From: Xylanimonas ulmi
GTDB taxonomy: Bacteria > Actinomycetota > Actinomycetes > Actinomycetales > Cellulomonadaceae
Direction: 5' to 3'
NCBI RefSeq assembly: GCF_004216535.1
Contig: NZ_SGWX01000001.1
Span: 3,472,001 to 3,536,000 of the forward strand
Length of the DNA: 64,000 nucleotides
Below, one piece after another: positions 7,297-15,925 of this stretch (position 1 is the first letter of the stretch; the number at the start of each line of letters is the position of its first letter). Below the pieces are notes generated by a model. The model searched no databases. It saw only the letters and a list, made by a program, of their open reading frames with translations, and was not told the origin of the DNA. The translations under genes were made by a program, and so were the position numbers.

Positions 7297-8552
7297 GCGC
7301 CGACCTCCGAGAGCTCCCGCGCGCCCACCGCCTTGCCGGAGCCCGTGGCGCCCTCGCCCGCCCGGTGGATCGCCAGCATGGCCGCGCCCGCCGCCGCCCA
7401 AGGGAACAGCTCGGCGCGCTCGCGCGCGGCGGCCCGTCGCGCCCCCACCGGTCGGTCGAGCAGGTCGTGCACGGCGAGCGCGATCGCGTCCGGCTCGGGC
7501 GCGGCGACCGCCCCGGCGCCGCCGACCACCTCGGGCAGCGCGCTCGTCGCACTCACCGCCACGGGCGTGCCCGAGGCCAGCGCCTCGAGGGCCGCGAGCC
7601 CGAACGTCTCGACGGGCCCGGGCGCGACGACGGCGTCGACGCTGGCCAGCAGCGTCGCGAGCCGGGCCCGGTCGGGCACGAACGACAGGAACGTGGCGGG
7701 CACCCCGAGGCGTCGCGCACGGCGTTCGAGCGCCCCCGCGAGCGGCCCGGCCCCCGCGACCACGAGTCGCGCCCGTCGCCCGTCGGCGCGCAGCCGCGCG
7801 ACGGCGTCGACGGCCAGGTCCACACGCTTCTCGCGCGACAGGCGGCTGACGACGAGTACGAGCGCGGCGCCGTCGGGTGCGAGCTCGGCGCGTGTCGCGG
7901 CGCGGCACCGGTCGGGGGTGAACGTCTCCAGGTCCACGCCGAGCGGCACGCGGTGCAGCGGCGGCAGCGCGGGGACCCGTCCTCCGGGGATGCCGCCGCG
8001 CACGGACCGCGCGCGCCACCGGGCCGCGAGGCGCTCGGCCTCGCCCGCGGCGAACGCGGTGGTGGCCACGAGGTGGTCGAACCTCGGCAGCGTGCGCGCC
8101 CCGAGCGCGTCGGCGAACGCGCACAGCCCGGCGCCCACGGGCGGGGTCACGCGTGCGGCGCCCCAGCCGGGCCCGAGCGCGCGCAGCACGCCGTCGACGC
8201 GCTCGTGCAGCCACAGTGCGGACGGCACGCCCGCCGCGCGCGCCCAGTCGCCCAGCCCGGTGAGCGTGGTGCGGTCGGAGACCTCGAGGCGGTCGGGCGC
8301 GAGCGCGTCGAGCAGTCGCCGCACGCGGGCGGGCCGCGTGACCAGGCGGTAGCCGCCGAGCCCCGGCACGCGCGGGGCGGGCACGGTGACCACCGCGACG
8401 CCGTCGTGCCAGGTGACGGCGTCACGCTCGCCCGGGACGACCAGCACGGGCTCGTGCCCGTGGCCGCGGTACTGGCGCGCGAGCGCGTGCATCGCGGTGC
8501 GGATGCCACCCGAGCGCGGCCCGTAGAAGTTGGCGACGTGGACGATCCGCAT
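7293..8552 (-). CDS. GT4-family glycosyltransferase
   Basis: A 419-residue GT-B fold retaining glycosyltransferase. The N-terminal domain opens with MRIVHVANFYGPRSGG, the acceptor-side Gly-rich loop. The C-terminal domain has VVSRLSREKRVDL and the nucleotide-sugar-binding EX7E region in GPVETFGLAALEALA. It belongs to the PimA/MgtA-like mannosyltransferase group. Its ATG is 1 nt from the TGA of the upstream glycosyltransferase, and its own stop overlaps the SGNH gene. The operon most likely builds a mannosylated membrane lipid or lipoglycan; donor and acceptor cannot be read from sequence. Confidence 0.85.
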   Translation of the reverse strand: MRIVHVANFYGPRSGGIRTAMHALARQYRGHGHEPVLVVPGERDAVTWHDGVAVVTVPAPRVPGLGGYRLVTRPARVRRLLDALAPDRLEVSDRTTLTGLGDWARAAGVPSALWLHERVDGVLRALGPGWGAARVTPPVGAGLCAFADALGARTLPRFDHLVATTAFAAGEAERLAARWRARSVRGGIPGGRVPALPPLHRVPLGVDLETFTPDRCRAATRAELAPDGAALVLVVSRLSREKRVDLAVDAVARLRADGRRARLVVAGAGPLAGALERRARRLGVPATFLSFVPDRARLATLLASVDAVVAPGPVETFGLAALEALASGTPVAVSATSALPEVVGGAGAVAAPEPDAIALAVHDLLDRPVGARRAAARERAELFPWAAAGAAMLAIHRAGEGATGSGKAVGARELSEVGA

Positions 8553-8553
8553 C

Positions 8554-9717
8554 TCAGACCCCGCTCGCCGTGCGGGCGTGGGCGAGCCGCGCGTCGCGGT
8601 AGTGGTCCAGCAGCTCGTCGCACACGGCCGCCCACGTGCGCCCGGTCGCGCGCCGGCGTGCCGCGACGCCGAACGCGCGCCGGCGTGCCGCGACGCCGAA
8701 CGCGCGCCGCTTGCGGTCGTCGCCGATCAGGTCGACGACGCGCTCACGCATGGCGTCGAGGTCGCCGGGTGGGTAGAGCCATCCGGTGCGCGAGTGGTCG
8801 ACGATGTCGAGGGGCCCGCCGGCGGCCGGGGCCACGACCGGGACGCCGCTCGCGTGCGCCTCCTGGAGCGTCTGCCCGAACGTCTCGAGCTCGCCGGGGT
8901 GGACCAGCACGTCGAGGCTCGCCATGGCGCGCGCGAGGTTGCCGTCGCGCAGCATGCCGGTGAAGACGGCGCCGGGCAGCAGGCGTTCGAGCGGCTCGCG
9001 CTCGGGTCCGTCGCCGACGACGACGAGGCGCACGCCGGGCAGGTCGGCCAGCGCGCGCAGGTCCTCGACCTGCTTCTCGGGCGCCAGCCGCCCGACGTAC
9101 CCGACCAGCAGCCGGCGCCCGGCCCCCACGGCCGCCCGCCAGCGCGCGTCGCGGCGCAGGGGGTGGAACCGGGTGGTGTCGACGCCGCGCCCCCACAGCC
9201 GCAGCCGGGGCAGCCCGCGCTCGGTCAGCGAGGCCAGCACCGCCGACGACGGCGCCAGCGTGAGCGTCGCGCGCTCGTGCACGTTGCGCACGCGCCGCCA
9301 CAGCAGCGGCTCCAGGTGGCGCACGCCGTACCGCGCCGCGTAACCGGGCACCTCGGTCTGGTAGACGGCGACGGTCGGCAGGTGGAGGTTGTCGGCCGCG
9401 CGGATCCCGTGCCACCCGAGCGCGAACGGCGAGGCCAGGTGGACGACGTCGGGCCCGAACGCCGCGAGCGTGCGCTGGATGCGGGCGCGCTGGCCGACGA
9501 CGAGGCGCACCTGGGGGTAGCCGGGCAGCCCGACGGCGCCCATCTCGACCACGGGCGCGCCGGCCACGAACGGGGGCACCACGCCGTCGTCGGCGTCGGG
9601 CGCCAGCACGAGGGCCTCGTGTCCGCGGCGCTCCAGGTGCTCCAGCACGCGCAGCACCGAGTGGGTGACGCCGTTGACCTGCGGCAGGAACGACTCGGCG
9701 ATGATGGCGACCCTCAT
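8554..9717 (-). CDS. GT4-family mannosyltransferase, MgtA/PimB-like
   Basis: A 387-residue protein. Its start, MRVAIIAESFLPQVNGVTHS, closely follows the GDP-mannose-dependent alpha-mannosyltransferase (MgtA/PimB') signature of mycobacteria and corynebacteria. Later motifs are GYVGRLAPEKQVEDL and the EX7E-type GELETFGQTLQEA. First gene of the three-gene operon. Near the C terminus the sequence RRAFGVAAR occurs twice because of an exact 27-bp tandem duplication. A function in glycolipid or lipoglycan synthesis at the inner membrane face is known for the family and inferred here. Confidence 0.85.
   Translation of the reverse strand: MRVAIIAESFLPQVNGVTHSVLRVLEHLERRGHEALVLAPDADDGVVPPFVAGAPVVEMGAVGLPGYPQVRLVVGQRARIQRTLAAFGPDVVHLASPFALGWHGIRAADNLHLPTVAVYQTEVPGYAARYGVRHLEPLLWRRVRNVHERATLTLAPSSAVLASLTERGLPRLRLWGRGVDTTRFHPLRRDARWRAAVGAGRRLLVGYVGRLAPEKQVEDLRALADLPGVRLVVVGDGPEREPLERLLPGAVFTGMLRDGNLARAMASLDVLVHPGELETFGQTLQEAHASGVPVVAPAAGGPLDIVDHSRTGWLYPPGDLDAMRERVVDLIGDDRKRRAFGVAARRRAFGVAARRRATGRTWAAVCDELLDHYRDARLAHARTASGV
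8647..8700. repeat. 27-bp exact tandem duplication inside glycosyltransferase gene
   Basis: Two identical 27-bp units, 8647-8673 and 8674-8700, are followed by a short third partial copy. The reading frame is kept, adding nine residues in a C-terminal helix. Confidence 0.95.
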
Positions 9718-9826
9718 GGTCCCAGGGCACCAGGGCGGGTTGGCCGGGAGGTACCCGCAGGGCGTCGGGCCGGGGAAACCCCGAAGAACGTCAGTCGAAC
9801 TCCGCCGGCGTCTGGCTGCGGGAGCC

Positions 9827-11149
9827 TCAGCGTCCCGGAATGTCGGCTTCCCGGCCCCGGAGTGCGACGTTCCGGGACGCTCGCCGATCAGGCAGTGCGA
9901 GCTGGCCCAGCCGCCACACGGCGCCGACGAGCAGCGCCACGAGCGCGAGGTTGCGCAGCGCGGGCACGACCACCATCCAGACCTCGCCGCGCAGGAACTC
10001 GCCGTAGGCGATCGGGTAGAGCGTCTGGGTCAGCACGCCGACGCCCAGCATCCCGAGCGCGGGCGGCGACCACAGGCGTCGCGCGCCGGGCCCGGCGAGG
10101 GCGAGGGCGGCGGCCACGGGCGGTCCGAGCCAGGCGATGAACTGCGGCGAGCCCACCTTGTTGAACACGATGAGCGCGAGCAGCGTGGCGGCCGCGCTCA
10201 ACAGCAGCACGTCGCCAGCGAGGTCCCGGCGCCGTCGTGCGGCCAGCCAGGCCAGCAGGCCGATCAGGACGACGGCGATCGGCAGGGCGGCGTCGAGCAG
10301 CGAGGCGACCTGACGGGCCGCGGCGCCGTGCACCTCGTAGGTGAAGATGACGTCGTTGTACTCGATGCGCACGTCCGGGTTCCACAGGCGGGCCACGCTG
10401 AACGCGGTGGCCGCGACCGACTCGGCCTGCAGCGTGCGCGCCTCCTGCTCGCCGAACACGCTCCACGCGCGCGCCCCGGCGCCGCCGGCCAGCGCCAGCC
10501 CGACGACGACGGCGCTGACCACCGCGCCGGGCACGACGACGTCGCGCACCAGGCGCCGCACACCGTGCGCCGTGGCCGCGAGCGCGACGACGACGGCGCC
10601 GGGCGCGATCTTGATCCACGCGCCGAGCGTGGCGACGGCGGCCGCGACCGCGGGGCGGCGCGCGGCGAGCAGCAGCGCGATGAGGATGAGCGGCGCGGCG
10701 ACGCCGTCGAGCCGACCGAGCCAGATGGGGCCGAGTGCGACGAGGAACACGAGCCACCACCACGCGGCGAGGCGGCCGCGCGGGGGTGTGCGCACCAGCG
10801 TCCACATCGCGACGGCGTTGAGCGCGATGACCCCGGCCGACCAGACGACCGCGTAGGCGAGGAACCCGGTGGTGCCCGCGGCCGGGGCCGCGATGGGTAG
10901 CAGCGCCGCGGCGGGGTAGACCCAGTCGTAGTCGAGCACGGGCCAGTTGCCCGTAGCGAACCCCTGGTGGGCCCACCAGTGGTAGAGCGAGACGTCGCCG
11001 AAGATCTCGCCCTGCCAGGAGATCGCGTCCAGGACGATCCACGCGTGGGCGAGGACGAACCCGGTGATCAGGCCCCAGCGGGACAGCAGCACCTCGCCCG
11101 CCGCGGCGAGGGCGGCGTGGGAGCGGTCGGTGGTCGGCGTGGCGGGCAC
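9827..11149 (-). CDS. GT87-family (DUF2029) polyprenyl-mannose-type membrane glycosyltransferase
   Basis: About 440 residues with roughly ten hydrophobic segments. The segment LHAWIVLDA-type start, the acidic loop YHWWAHQGFATGNWPVLDYDWVYP after the first membrane span, and APLILIALLLAARRP with AWIKIAPG resemble the DUF2029/GT87 family. These are GT-C enzymes using polyprenyl-phosphate mannose. The start is uncertain: GTG 11149 is used, while GTG 11197 would add 16 polar residues, and neither has a convincing ribosome binding site. It fits functionally with the GT4 pair downstream but is a separate unit (110 bp gap). It is divergent from mntH. Confidence 0.75.
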   Translation of the reverse strand: MPATPTTDRSHAALAAAGEVLLSRWGLITGFVLAHAWIVLDAISWQGEIFGDVSLYHWWAHQGFATGNWPVLDYDWVYPAAALLPIAAPAAGTTGFLAYAVVWSAGVIALNAVAMWTLVRTPPRGRLAAWWWLVFLVALGPIWLGRLDGVAAPLILIALLLAARRPAVAAAVATLGAWIKIAPGAVVVALAATAHGVRRLVRDVVVPGAVVSAVVVGLALAGGAGARAWSVFGEQEARTLQAESVAATAFSVARLWNPDVRIEYNDVIFTYEVHGAAARQVASLLDAALPIAVVLIGLLAWLAARRRRDLAGDVLLLSAAATLLALIVFNKVGSPQFIAWLGPPVAAALALAGPGARRLWSPPALGMLGVGVLTQTLYPIAYGEFLRGEVWMVVVPALRNLALVALLVGAVWRLGQLALPDRRASRNVALRGREADIPGR

Positions 11150-11246
11150 CGGCCCATGGTGACAGACGAGCCGACGGGCGGGCTGGGAGCGGGACACAGT
11201 GCGCGCGCCGCGGCGCCGAGTTCTCTTGGCCCGCGATCCGCGCTAG

Positions 11247-11264
11247 TTTTCGGATATCCGAAAA
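11247..11264. promoter_or_regulatory. perfect 18-bp palindrome, likely metal-regulator operator of mntH
   Basis: TTTTCGGATATCCGAAAA is perfectly self-complementary and ends 14 bp before the mntH start. AT-rich 18-bp dyads of this type are typical for DtxR/MntR-family repressors that control Mn/Fe transporters. The regulator itself is not in the window. Confidence 0.75.
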
Positions 11265-11278
11265 ATCGGGGAGGGGAT

Positions 11279-12574
11279 GTGGCCAGCGCACGGGTCTCAC
11301 GAGATCGCCGCCCACGGCTGCCGTCGTCCGGCGGCGTCGGGCGGGCGCGGTTGGTCACGCTGCTCGGCCCGGCGTTCGTCGCCGCGATCGCGTATGTCGA
11401 CCCGGGCAATGTCGCGGCCAACCTCACGGCGGGCGCGCGCTACGGATACCTGCTGGTGTGGGTGCTGGTCGCGGCCAACGTCATGGCGGTGCTGGTGCAG
11501 TACCTGTCGGCCAAGCTCGGCGTGGTCACCGGGCGCTCGCTGCCCGAGGTGCTGGGAACGCGGCTGCGTCGCCCGGCCCGGCTGGCGTACTGGGCGCAGG
11601 CCGAGGTGGTGGCCGCGGCGACCGACCTGGCCGAGGTCATCGGCGGGGCCATCGCGTTGCACCTGCTGTTCGGCGTGCCGCTCGTGCTCGGCGGCGTCAT
11701 CACGGGCGTGGTGTCGCTCGCCGTCCTGGGCGTACAGCAGCGCCGCGGGCAGCGCGTGTTCGAGGGCGTCATCGTCTCGTTCCTGGTGGTGCTGACCGTG
11801 GGCTTCTGCGCCGGGCTGCTGTTCGCGCCGCCCGACGCCGGCGCCGTGCTCGGTGGTCTCGTGCCGCGCCTGGCGGGCGCGGACTCGCTGTTGCTGGCCG
11901 CCTCGATGCTCGGGGCCACGGTCATGCCGCACGCGATCTACCTGCACTCCTCGCTCGCGCGCGACCGCCGCCGCCACGACACGGAGGTCCGACGGCGTCA
12001 GGGCGTGGCGGTCTCGCCCGCCTCGACCGCGCGCCTGCTCGCCGCGACCCGGTGGGACGTGGCGTGCGCGCTGGTGCTCGCGGGCGGCGTCAACGTGGCG
12101 ATGCTGCTGGTCGCGGCCGCGAACCTGGCGGGGCGCAGCGGCACCGACTCGATCGAGGGCGCGCACGCGGCGATCCAGGACTCGCTGGGCGGCGCCGTCG
12201 CGCTGCTGTTCGCCGTCGGGCTGCTCGCCTCGGGGCTGGCCTCGTCGTCGGTCGGCGCGTATGCGGGGTCCGAGATCATGGCCGGTCTGCTGCGTGTGCG
12301 CGTCCCGCTGGTCGCGCGGCGGATCGTGACGCTCGTGCCCGCCGTCGTGCTGCTGGCCACGGGCATCTCACCGACGTGGCTGCTCGTGGTGAGCCAGGTG
12401 GTGCTGAGCTTCGGAATCCCGTTCGCCGCGGTGCCCCTCGTGGTGCTCACACGCCAGGGCACACTGCTGGGCGAGTATCGCAACGGCATCGTCACGCAGG
12501 GGTTCGCGTGGCTCGTGGCCGCGGTGATCGTGGTGCTCAACGTCGCGCTGCTGGTGATGACGGTCCGCGGCTGA
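11279..12574 (+). CDS. mntH: Nramp-family divalent metal transporter (manganese/iron)
   Basis: A 431-residue protein with about eleven transmembrane segments. It carries the Nramp metal-site motifs: DPGN in the first span (AYVDPGNVAAN) and MPHAIYLHSS in the sixth, where the Met is a metal ligand. It imports Mn2+ (or Fe2+) with protons. GTG 11279 is chosen because the GGGGAGG at 11268-11274 sits just upstream and the following basic residues lead into span 1. The preceding palindrome at 11247-11264 suggests repression by a Mn- or Fe-sensing DtxR/MntR-type protein. It is divergent from the GT87 gene and monocistronic as far as visible. Confidence 0.92.
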   Translation: MASARVSRDRRPRLPSSGGVGRARLVTLLGPAFVAAIAYVDPGNVAANLTAGARYGYLLVWVLVAANVMAVLVQYLSAKLGVVTGRSLPEVLGTRLRRPARLAYWAQAEVVAAATDLAEVIGGAIALHLLFGVPLVLGGVITGVVSLAVLGVQQRRGQRVFEGVIVSFLVVLTVGFCAGLLFAPPDAGAVLGGLVPRLAGADSLLLAASMLGATVMPHAIYLHSSLARDRRRHDTEVRRRQGVAVSPASTARLLAATRWDVACALVLAGGVNVAMLLVAAANLAGRSGTDSIEGAHAAIQDSLGGAVALLFAVGLLASGLASSSVGAYAGSEIMAGLLRVRVPLVARRIVTLVPAVVLLATGISPTWLLVVSQVVLSFGIPFAAVPLVVLTRQGTLLGEYRNGIVTQGFAWLVAAVIVVLNVALLVMTVRG

Positions 12575-12597
12575 CGGCTGCCACCGCGAGGCACCAT

Positions 12598-12634
12598 GAG
12601 ACGCGGTGTCGCTTGACGTGAGACTGAGTGTCGC
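12598..12634. promoter_or_regulatory. 22-bp direct repeat pair, candidate operator of the acyl-CoA dehydrogenase
   Basis: GAGACGCGGTGTCGC (12598-12612) and GAGACTGAGTGTCGC (12620-12634) start 22 bp apart and share GAGAC-N3-GTGTCGC. Each unit is a near-dyad (GAGAC/GTGTC). They lie 16-52 bp upstream of the ATG, a position suited to repressor binding. Confidence 0.6.
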
Positions 12635-12649
12635 ATCACGATAGCCCGC

Positions 12650-13894
12650 ATGAGCGCAGCGCAGCCCGTCCTGCCCGGGGTCACGGCCCCCGCCTACGAC
12701 GTCTCCACACCCCTCGACCTCGACTACGTGGGCGCGTTCGCGCACGCCACGCCCGCCGAGCGCGCGCACCAGCTCGCCGCGCGCGCGTTCGTGCAGGACG
12801 AGGTGCTCGGCGTCATCGACGGGCACTGGGAGCGCGCCGAGGTGCCGTTCGGCCTGGTCAAGGGCCTGGCCGAACGCGACCTGCTGCGCGACGGCGTCGA
12901 CGTGCCCGGGCGGGCGACGGTCTCGGCGCTCGCGGCGGGGCTCGCCGCGATGGAGCTGTCGCGCGGGGACGGCTCGGTCGCGACGATCTGCGGCGTGCAG
13001 GGCGGGCTCGCGCTGCGCTCGATCGCGATGCTGGGCTCGGACGAGCAGATCGCGCGCTACGCCGAGCCCCTCGCGCGCGGCGAGATCCTGGCCGCGTTCG
13101 CGCTCACCGAGCCCACCCACGGCTCGGACTCGGTCTCGCTGGAGACGACGGCCCGGCGCGTCACGCGCGACGGCGTCGAGGGCTACGTCATCGACGGCGA
13201 GAAGCGGTGGATCGGCCTCGGATCGTGCGGCGACCTCGCCGTCGTGTGGGCGCGGCTGGTCGGCGAGGGCGGCGACGGGCAGGTTCACGCCTTCCTCGTG
13301 CCGCAGGACGCCGCGGGCTACCGCGCCACGACGATCGAGGGCAAGGTCGCGCTGCGCGCGATCACGCAGGCGCACATCGTGCTCGACTCCGTGTTCGTGC
13401 CGCTCGACGCCGCACTGCCCGGCGCGACGTCGTTCCGGGCGGCCTCACGGGTGCTGTTCGCGACGCGGCTCGGCGTCGCGTGGGCCGCCGTCGGGCATGC
13501 GATCGCCTGCTACGAGGCGGCGCTCGCGTACGCGGGCCAACGCGTCCAGTTCGGGCGGCCGCTCGCCGCGAGCCAGCTCGTCCAGGAGCGGCTGGCCCGC
13601 ATGCTCGCGATCGTGACGCAGTCGCAGGTCCTGGTCGCCCAGGTCACGCGCCTGGCCGAGTCTGACGCGCTGACCGGGCCGCAGGCCTCACTCGCGAAGA
13701 TGACGTGCACGCGCGGGGCGCGCGAGGTCGCCGCCATCGCGCGCGACCTGCTGGGCGGCAACGGCATCCTGCTGGCGAACCGCGTCGCGCGGCACTTCGC
13801 CGACATCGAGGCGTTGCACACCTACGAGGGCACCGAGTCGGTCAACGCCCTGATCATCGGGCGCGACGTCACCGGCTACTCGGCGTTCGCGTAG
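12650..13894 (+). CDS. gcdH: acyl-CoA dehydrogenase, glutaryl-CoA dehydrogenase-like
   Basis: A 414-residue FAD enzyme. The middle beta domain carries the FAD-contact signature FALTEPTHGSD. The C-terminal helical domain has LGVAWAAVGHAIACYEAAL, YAGQRVQFGRPLAASQLVQ and, near the end, LLGGNGI and HTYEGTES, where Glu of YEGT is the catalytic base. The overall pattern and YEGT motif are those of glutaryl-CoA dehydrogenase, which makes crotonyl-CoA in lysine/tryptophan breakdown. The substrate remains inferred. No clear Shine-Dalgarno precedes ATG 12650. Its last 19 bp overlap the convergent ribM gene. Confidence 0.8.
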   Translation: MSAAQPVLPGVTAPAYDVSTPLDLDYVGAFAHATPAERAHQLAARAFVQDEVLGVIDGHWERAEVPFGLVKGLAERDLLRDGVDVPGRATVSALAAGLAAMELSRGDGSVATICGVQGGLALRSIAMLGSDEQIARYAEPLARGEILAAFALTEPTHGSDSVSLETTARRVTRDGVEGYVIDGEKRWIGLGSCGDLAVVWARLVGEGGDGQVHAFLVPQDAAGYRATTIEGKVALRAITQAHIVLDSVFVPLDAALPGATSFRAASRVLFATRLGVAWAAVGHAIACYEAALAYAGQRVQFGRPLAASQLVQERLARMLAIVTQSQVLVAQVTRLAESDALTGPQASLAKMTCTRGAREVAAIARDLLGGNGILLANRVARHFADIEALHTYEGTESVNALIIGRDVTGYSAFA

Positions 13895-14562
13895 GCCAAC
13901 GGCGCGGGGCGCGACTCGCGGCGGTGGATGCGCCACCACACGATGAACCCGACGATGGTGAACGCGCCGTAGAACACGTACATCAGGCCGGTCGCGTAGT
14001 ACCCGCCGCGGAACAGGAGCGGCACGCCGACGGCGTCGACCGCGACCCAGATGAGCCAGAACTCGACCCAGCCGCGGGCCATGCCGTAGGTCGCGAGCAC
14101 CGAGCCCATAAAGATCCAGGCGTCGGGCACGGGCGCCCAGGAGTGCAGCATCCCGAACACCCAGGCGAAGAACGCCGTCCCGGCCGCCATGGCCAGCACG
14201 AGGCCCCCGCGCTGACGCCACGAGGCCCAGGTCGGGTGCACCGCCACGGCGTTGGCGCCGCCCTCGCGTCGGGTCTGGCGCCAGCGCACCCAGCCGAACA
14301 CCGAGACCGCGATGAACATGACCTGACGGCCCGCCTGGCCGAGCATGTCGGGGTGATCCCCGGCGATGCCGAACCACGAGCCCAGGAACACGGTGAACAG
14401 CAGCACGTTGCCCAGGATCCCGACGGGCCAGGCCCACACCTTGCGCCGCATCCCGCCGAGCGCCGACGTCATGCCGATGACGTTCCCGACGATCTCGCGC
14501 CAGTACATGGACTGGTCGCCGATCGTCAGCTGAGCGTCGAACAGGTGCTCGAAGATCCCCAT
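13876..14562 (-). CDS. ribM: PnuC-family riboflavin transporter RibM (PnuX)
   Basis: A 228-residue membrane protein with about seven spans and PnuC-family sequence (GNVIGMTSALGGMRRKVWAWPVGILGN; WVEFWLIWVAVDAVGVPL). PnuC proteins facilitate uptake of vitamin precursors. The FMN riboswitch directly upstream shows that this one belongs to the riboflavin-specific RibM/PnuX subgroup known from Corynebacterium and Streptomyces, not the nicotinamide riboside type. The ATG at 14562 has GGGAGGA 8 nt upstream. FMN binding would block expression. Cells would import riboflavin for FMN/FAD synthesis. Confidence 0.88.
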   Translation of the reverse strand: MGIFEHLFDAQLTIGDQSMYWREIVGNVIGMTSALGGMRRKVWAWPVGILGNVLLFTVFLGSWFGIAGDHPDMLGQAGRQVMFIAVSVFGWVRWRQTRREGGANAVAVHPTWASWRQRGGLVLAMAAGTAFFAWVFGMLHSWAPVPDAWIFMGSVLATYGMARGWVEFWLIWVAVDAVGVPLLFRGGYYATGLMYVFYGAFTIVGFIVWWRIHRRESRPAPLAYANAE

Positions 14563-14634
14563 TCCCGCGTCCTCCCTCGTCAGGCACCGGTGCGCGGGAT
14601 GAGGAGGGACGTCGCCGCGTGTGCGCGGCGCGCC

Positions 14635-14785
14635 AGAACGTCGCCCTGCGGCGACGCGTGCTTCCTCCCATCCGGACTATGACCGTCGGCCCTGGAGTTC
14701 CACCAGGTCAACCGGCCGGCCTCCGCAAGGAGGGGGCGCGGGTCGCGGGCTATCACCGCCGGTTCGGATTCTCACCGACCCCGGA
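14635..14785 (-). promoter_or_regulatory. FMN riboswitch (RFN element) with expression-platform hairpin
   Basis: Read on the minus strand, the conserved RFN core is present: GGGGTCGGTGAGAATCCGAA at the 5' end, CGGCGGTGATAGCCCGCGACC, then CCTGGTGGAACTCCAGGGCC, GACGGTCATAGTCCGGATGG and GAGGAAG. The aptamer spans about 14661-14785. It is followed by a CGTCGCC-GCAG-GGCGACG hairpin (14639-14656) and a second GC stem (CGCCGCG/CGCGGCG) leading towards the ribM ribosome binding site, consistent with control of translation or termination. Confidence 0.93.
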
Positions 14786-14880
14786 GCACGTCGTGCGTTT
14801 CTTGCTCGATCAAAGCATGACACAACGTCGTTCATTCCCGGACATGCGGCCCCTACCGCTCGTGCCCGGCCGCGTCGCCG

Positions 14881-15651
14881 TCAGCCGAGCGCGTCGCGCA
14901 CCGCGCGTGCGACCGCCTCCGGCTCCGCACCCGGTTCCAGGTATGCGACGACGACGCGCGCGCCGTTCGCGCCCGCCGTCGTCGTCGCCAGGCTCGCCGC
15001 GCCCGACGCGAGCTCACGACGGCGCACCAGGTCCGCCGTCGCGCCGCGGCGCAGCTCGGCGAACGCCTCCTCCAGGTCGGGAACGAGGTCCAGCTCGGGG
15101 TTGCGCAGCCACCGGCGCAGGATCGCGTTGTGCACGGCGACGACGCCGGCCGAGAACGCGATCGACTGCACCGTCGAGGAGCGGTCGGCGGGCAGCGTGT
15201 CGCGCAGGTACTTGGTGAACGCCCGCTCGTAGCGGTGGGTGGTCACCAGCTCGCGGTCGCGCAGCGCCGGCACGATCTGGAGCAGGTGGTGACGGGCCAG
15301 CGACGTCTCGCGCTGGCCCACGTGATGGTCGAAGACGAGGCGCGCGGCGCGGCACACCTCGAGGTAGGGGTCGACGGCCGGGTCCCAGGAGCGCTCGGGC
15401 AGGTCGCCGTCGTCGAGCGCGTCGGGGCGCGTCGCGGCGAGCATGACCACGACCTCCTCGAGCAGCAGCTCGTGATCGGCGAAGACCACATCCTCCTTGG
15501 AGCGGTAGCGGCGGAAGAAGGTGGCGCGGCTGACCTGGGCGGCGTCCGCGATCTCCTCGACGGTGGTCTGCTCGTAGCCCTGCCGGGAGAAGAGCTCGAT
15601 CGCGGCGTCGACGGCCTGTGCGTGGGTGTTCGACGTCCGGACGGCGGTCAT
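14881..15651 (-). CDS. TetR-family transcriptional regulator
   Basis: A 256-residue protein. The N-terminal helix-turn-helix is typical of Tet[44 protein letters not shown] spans residues 13-55. The C-terminal ligand domain (from about residue 90) is larger than average, ending in a tail with an Ala/Thr-rich segment. It is transcribed towards ribM but separated from its riboswitch. It might control the nearby acyl-CoA dehydrogenase through the repeats at 12598-12634, although it is not divergent from it. Target and ligand are unknown. Confidence 0.85.
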   Translation of the reverse strand: MTAVRTSNTHAQAVDAAIELFSRQGYEQTTVEEIADAAQVSRATFFRRYRSKEDVVFADHELLLEEVVVMLAATRPDALDDGDLPERSWDPAVDPYLEVCRAARLVFDHHVGQRETSLARHHLLQIVPALRDRELVTTHRYERAFTKYLRDTLPADRSSTVQSIAFSAGVVAVHNAILRRWLRNPELDLVPDLEEAFAELRRGATADLVRRRELASGAASLATTTAGANGARVVVAYLEPGAEPEAVARAVRDALG

Positions 15652-15691
15652 GGGGCGAGGTTATCGTCCGGCCCGCCGCGGGGGGAGGGAC

Positions 15692-15895
15692 TCAGCGCCG
15701 GGGACGGTCGAACTGCGCCTCACGCGCCTGTCGGTGTCGCCGCCCGAGCCATCGGACCTCGCGCAGCGCCACGGCGGCCGACACCGCGAACGGCGCCCAC
15801 GCCCAGGGGTGTCCGCGCAGCACGCCGCCGAGCGAGACGAGCGCGAGCCCCGCGCCGCCCATCACCGTCCACACGCTGGCCCACCGGATCCCCAC
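15692..15895 (-). CDS. small two-span membrane protein
   Basis: A 67-residue protein with two hydrophobic segments ([18 protein letters not shown] and [16 protein letters not shown]) and a basic C-terminal tail. I do not recognise a family. GTG 15895 is chosen because TACGCT on the minus strand (15903-15908) ends 7 nt before it, giving a leaderless start. It is divergent from the DsbA-like gene with only 30 bp between start codons. Confidence 0.5.
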   Translation of the reverse strand: MGIRWASVWTVMGGAGLALVSLGGVLRGHPWAWAPFAVSAAVALREVRWLGRRHRQAREAQFDRPRR

Positions 15896-15925
15896 GCCCG
15901 GCAGCGTACGCGTAAGGTCGGCCGC

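Noticed and set aside
6586-8963. Very long plus-strand open frames (588 and 532 residues) opposite the SGNH and glycosyltransferase genes
   Set aside because: Arg/Ala/Pro-rich translations without motifs; they are antisense shadows of GC-rich minus-strand genes that carry clear catalytic motifs.
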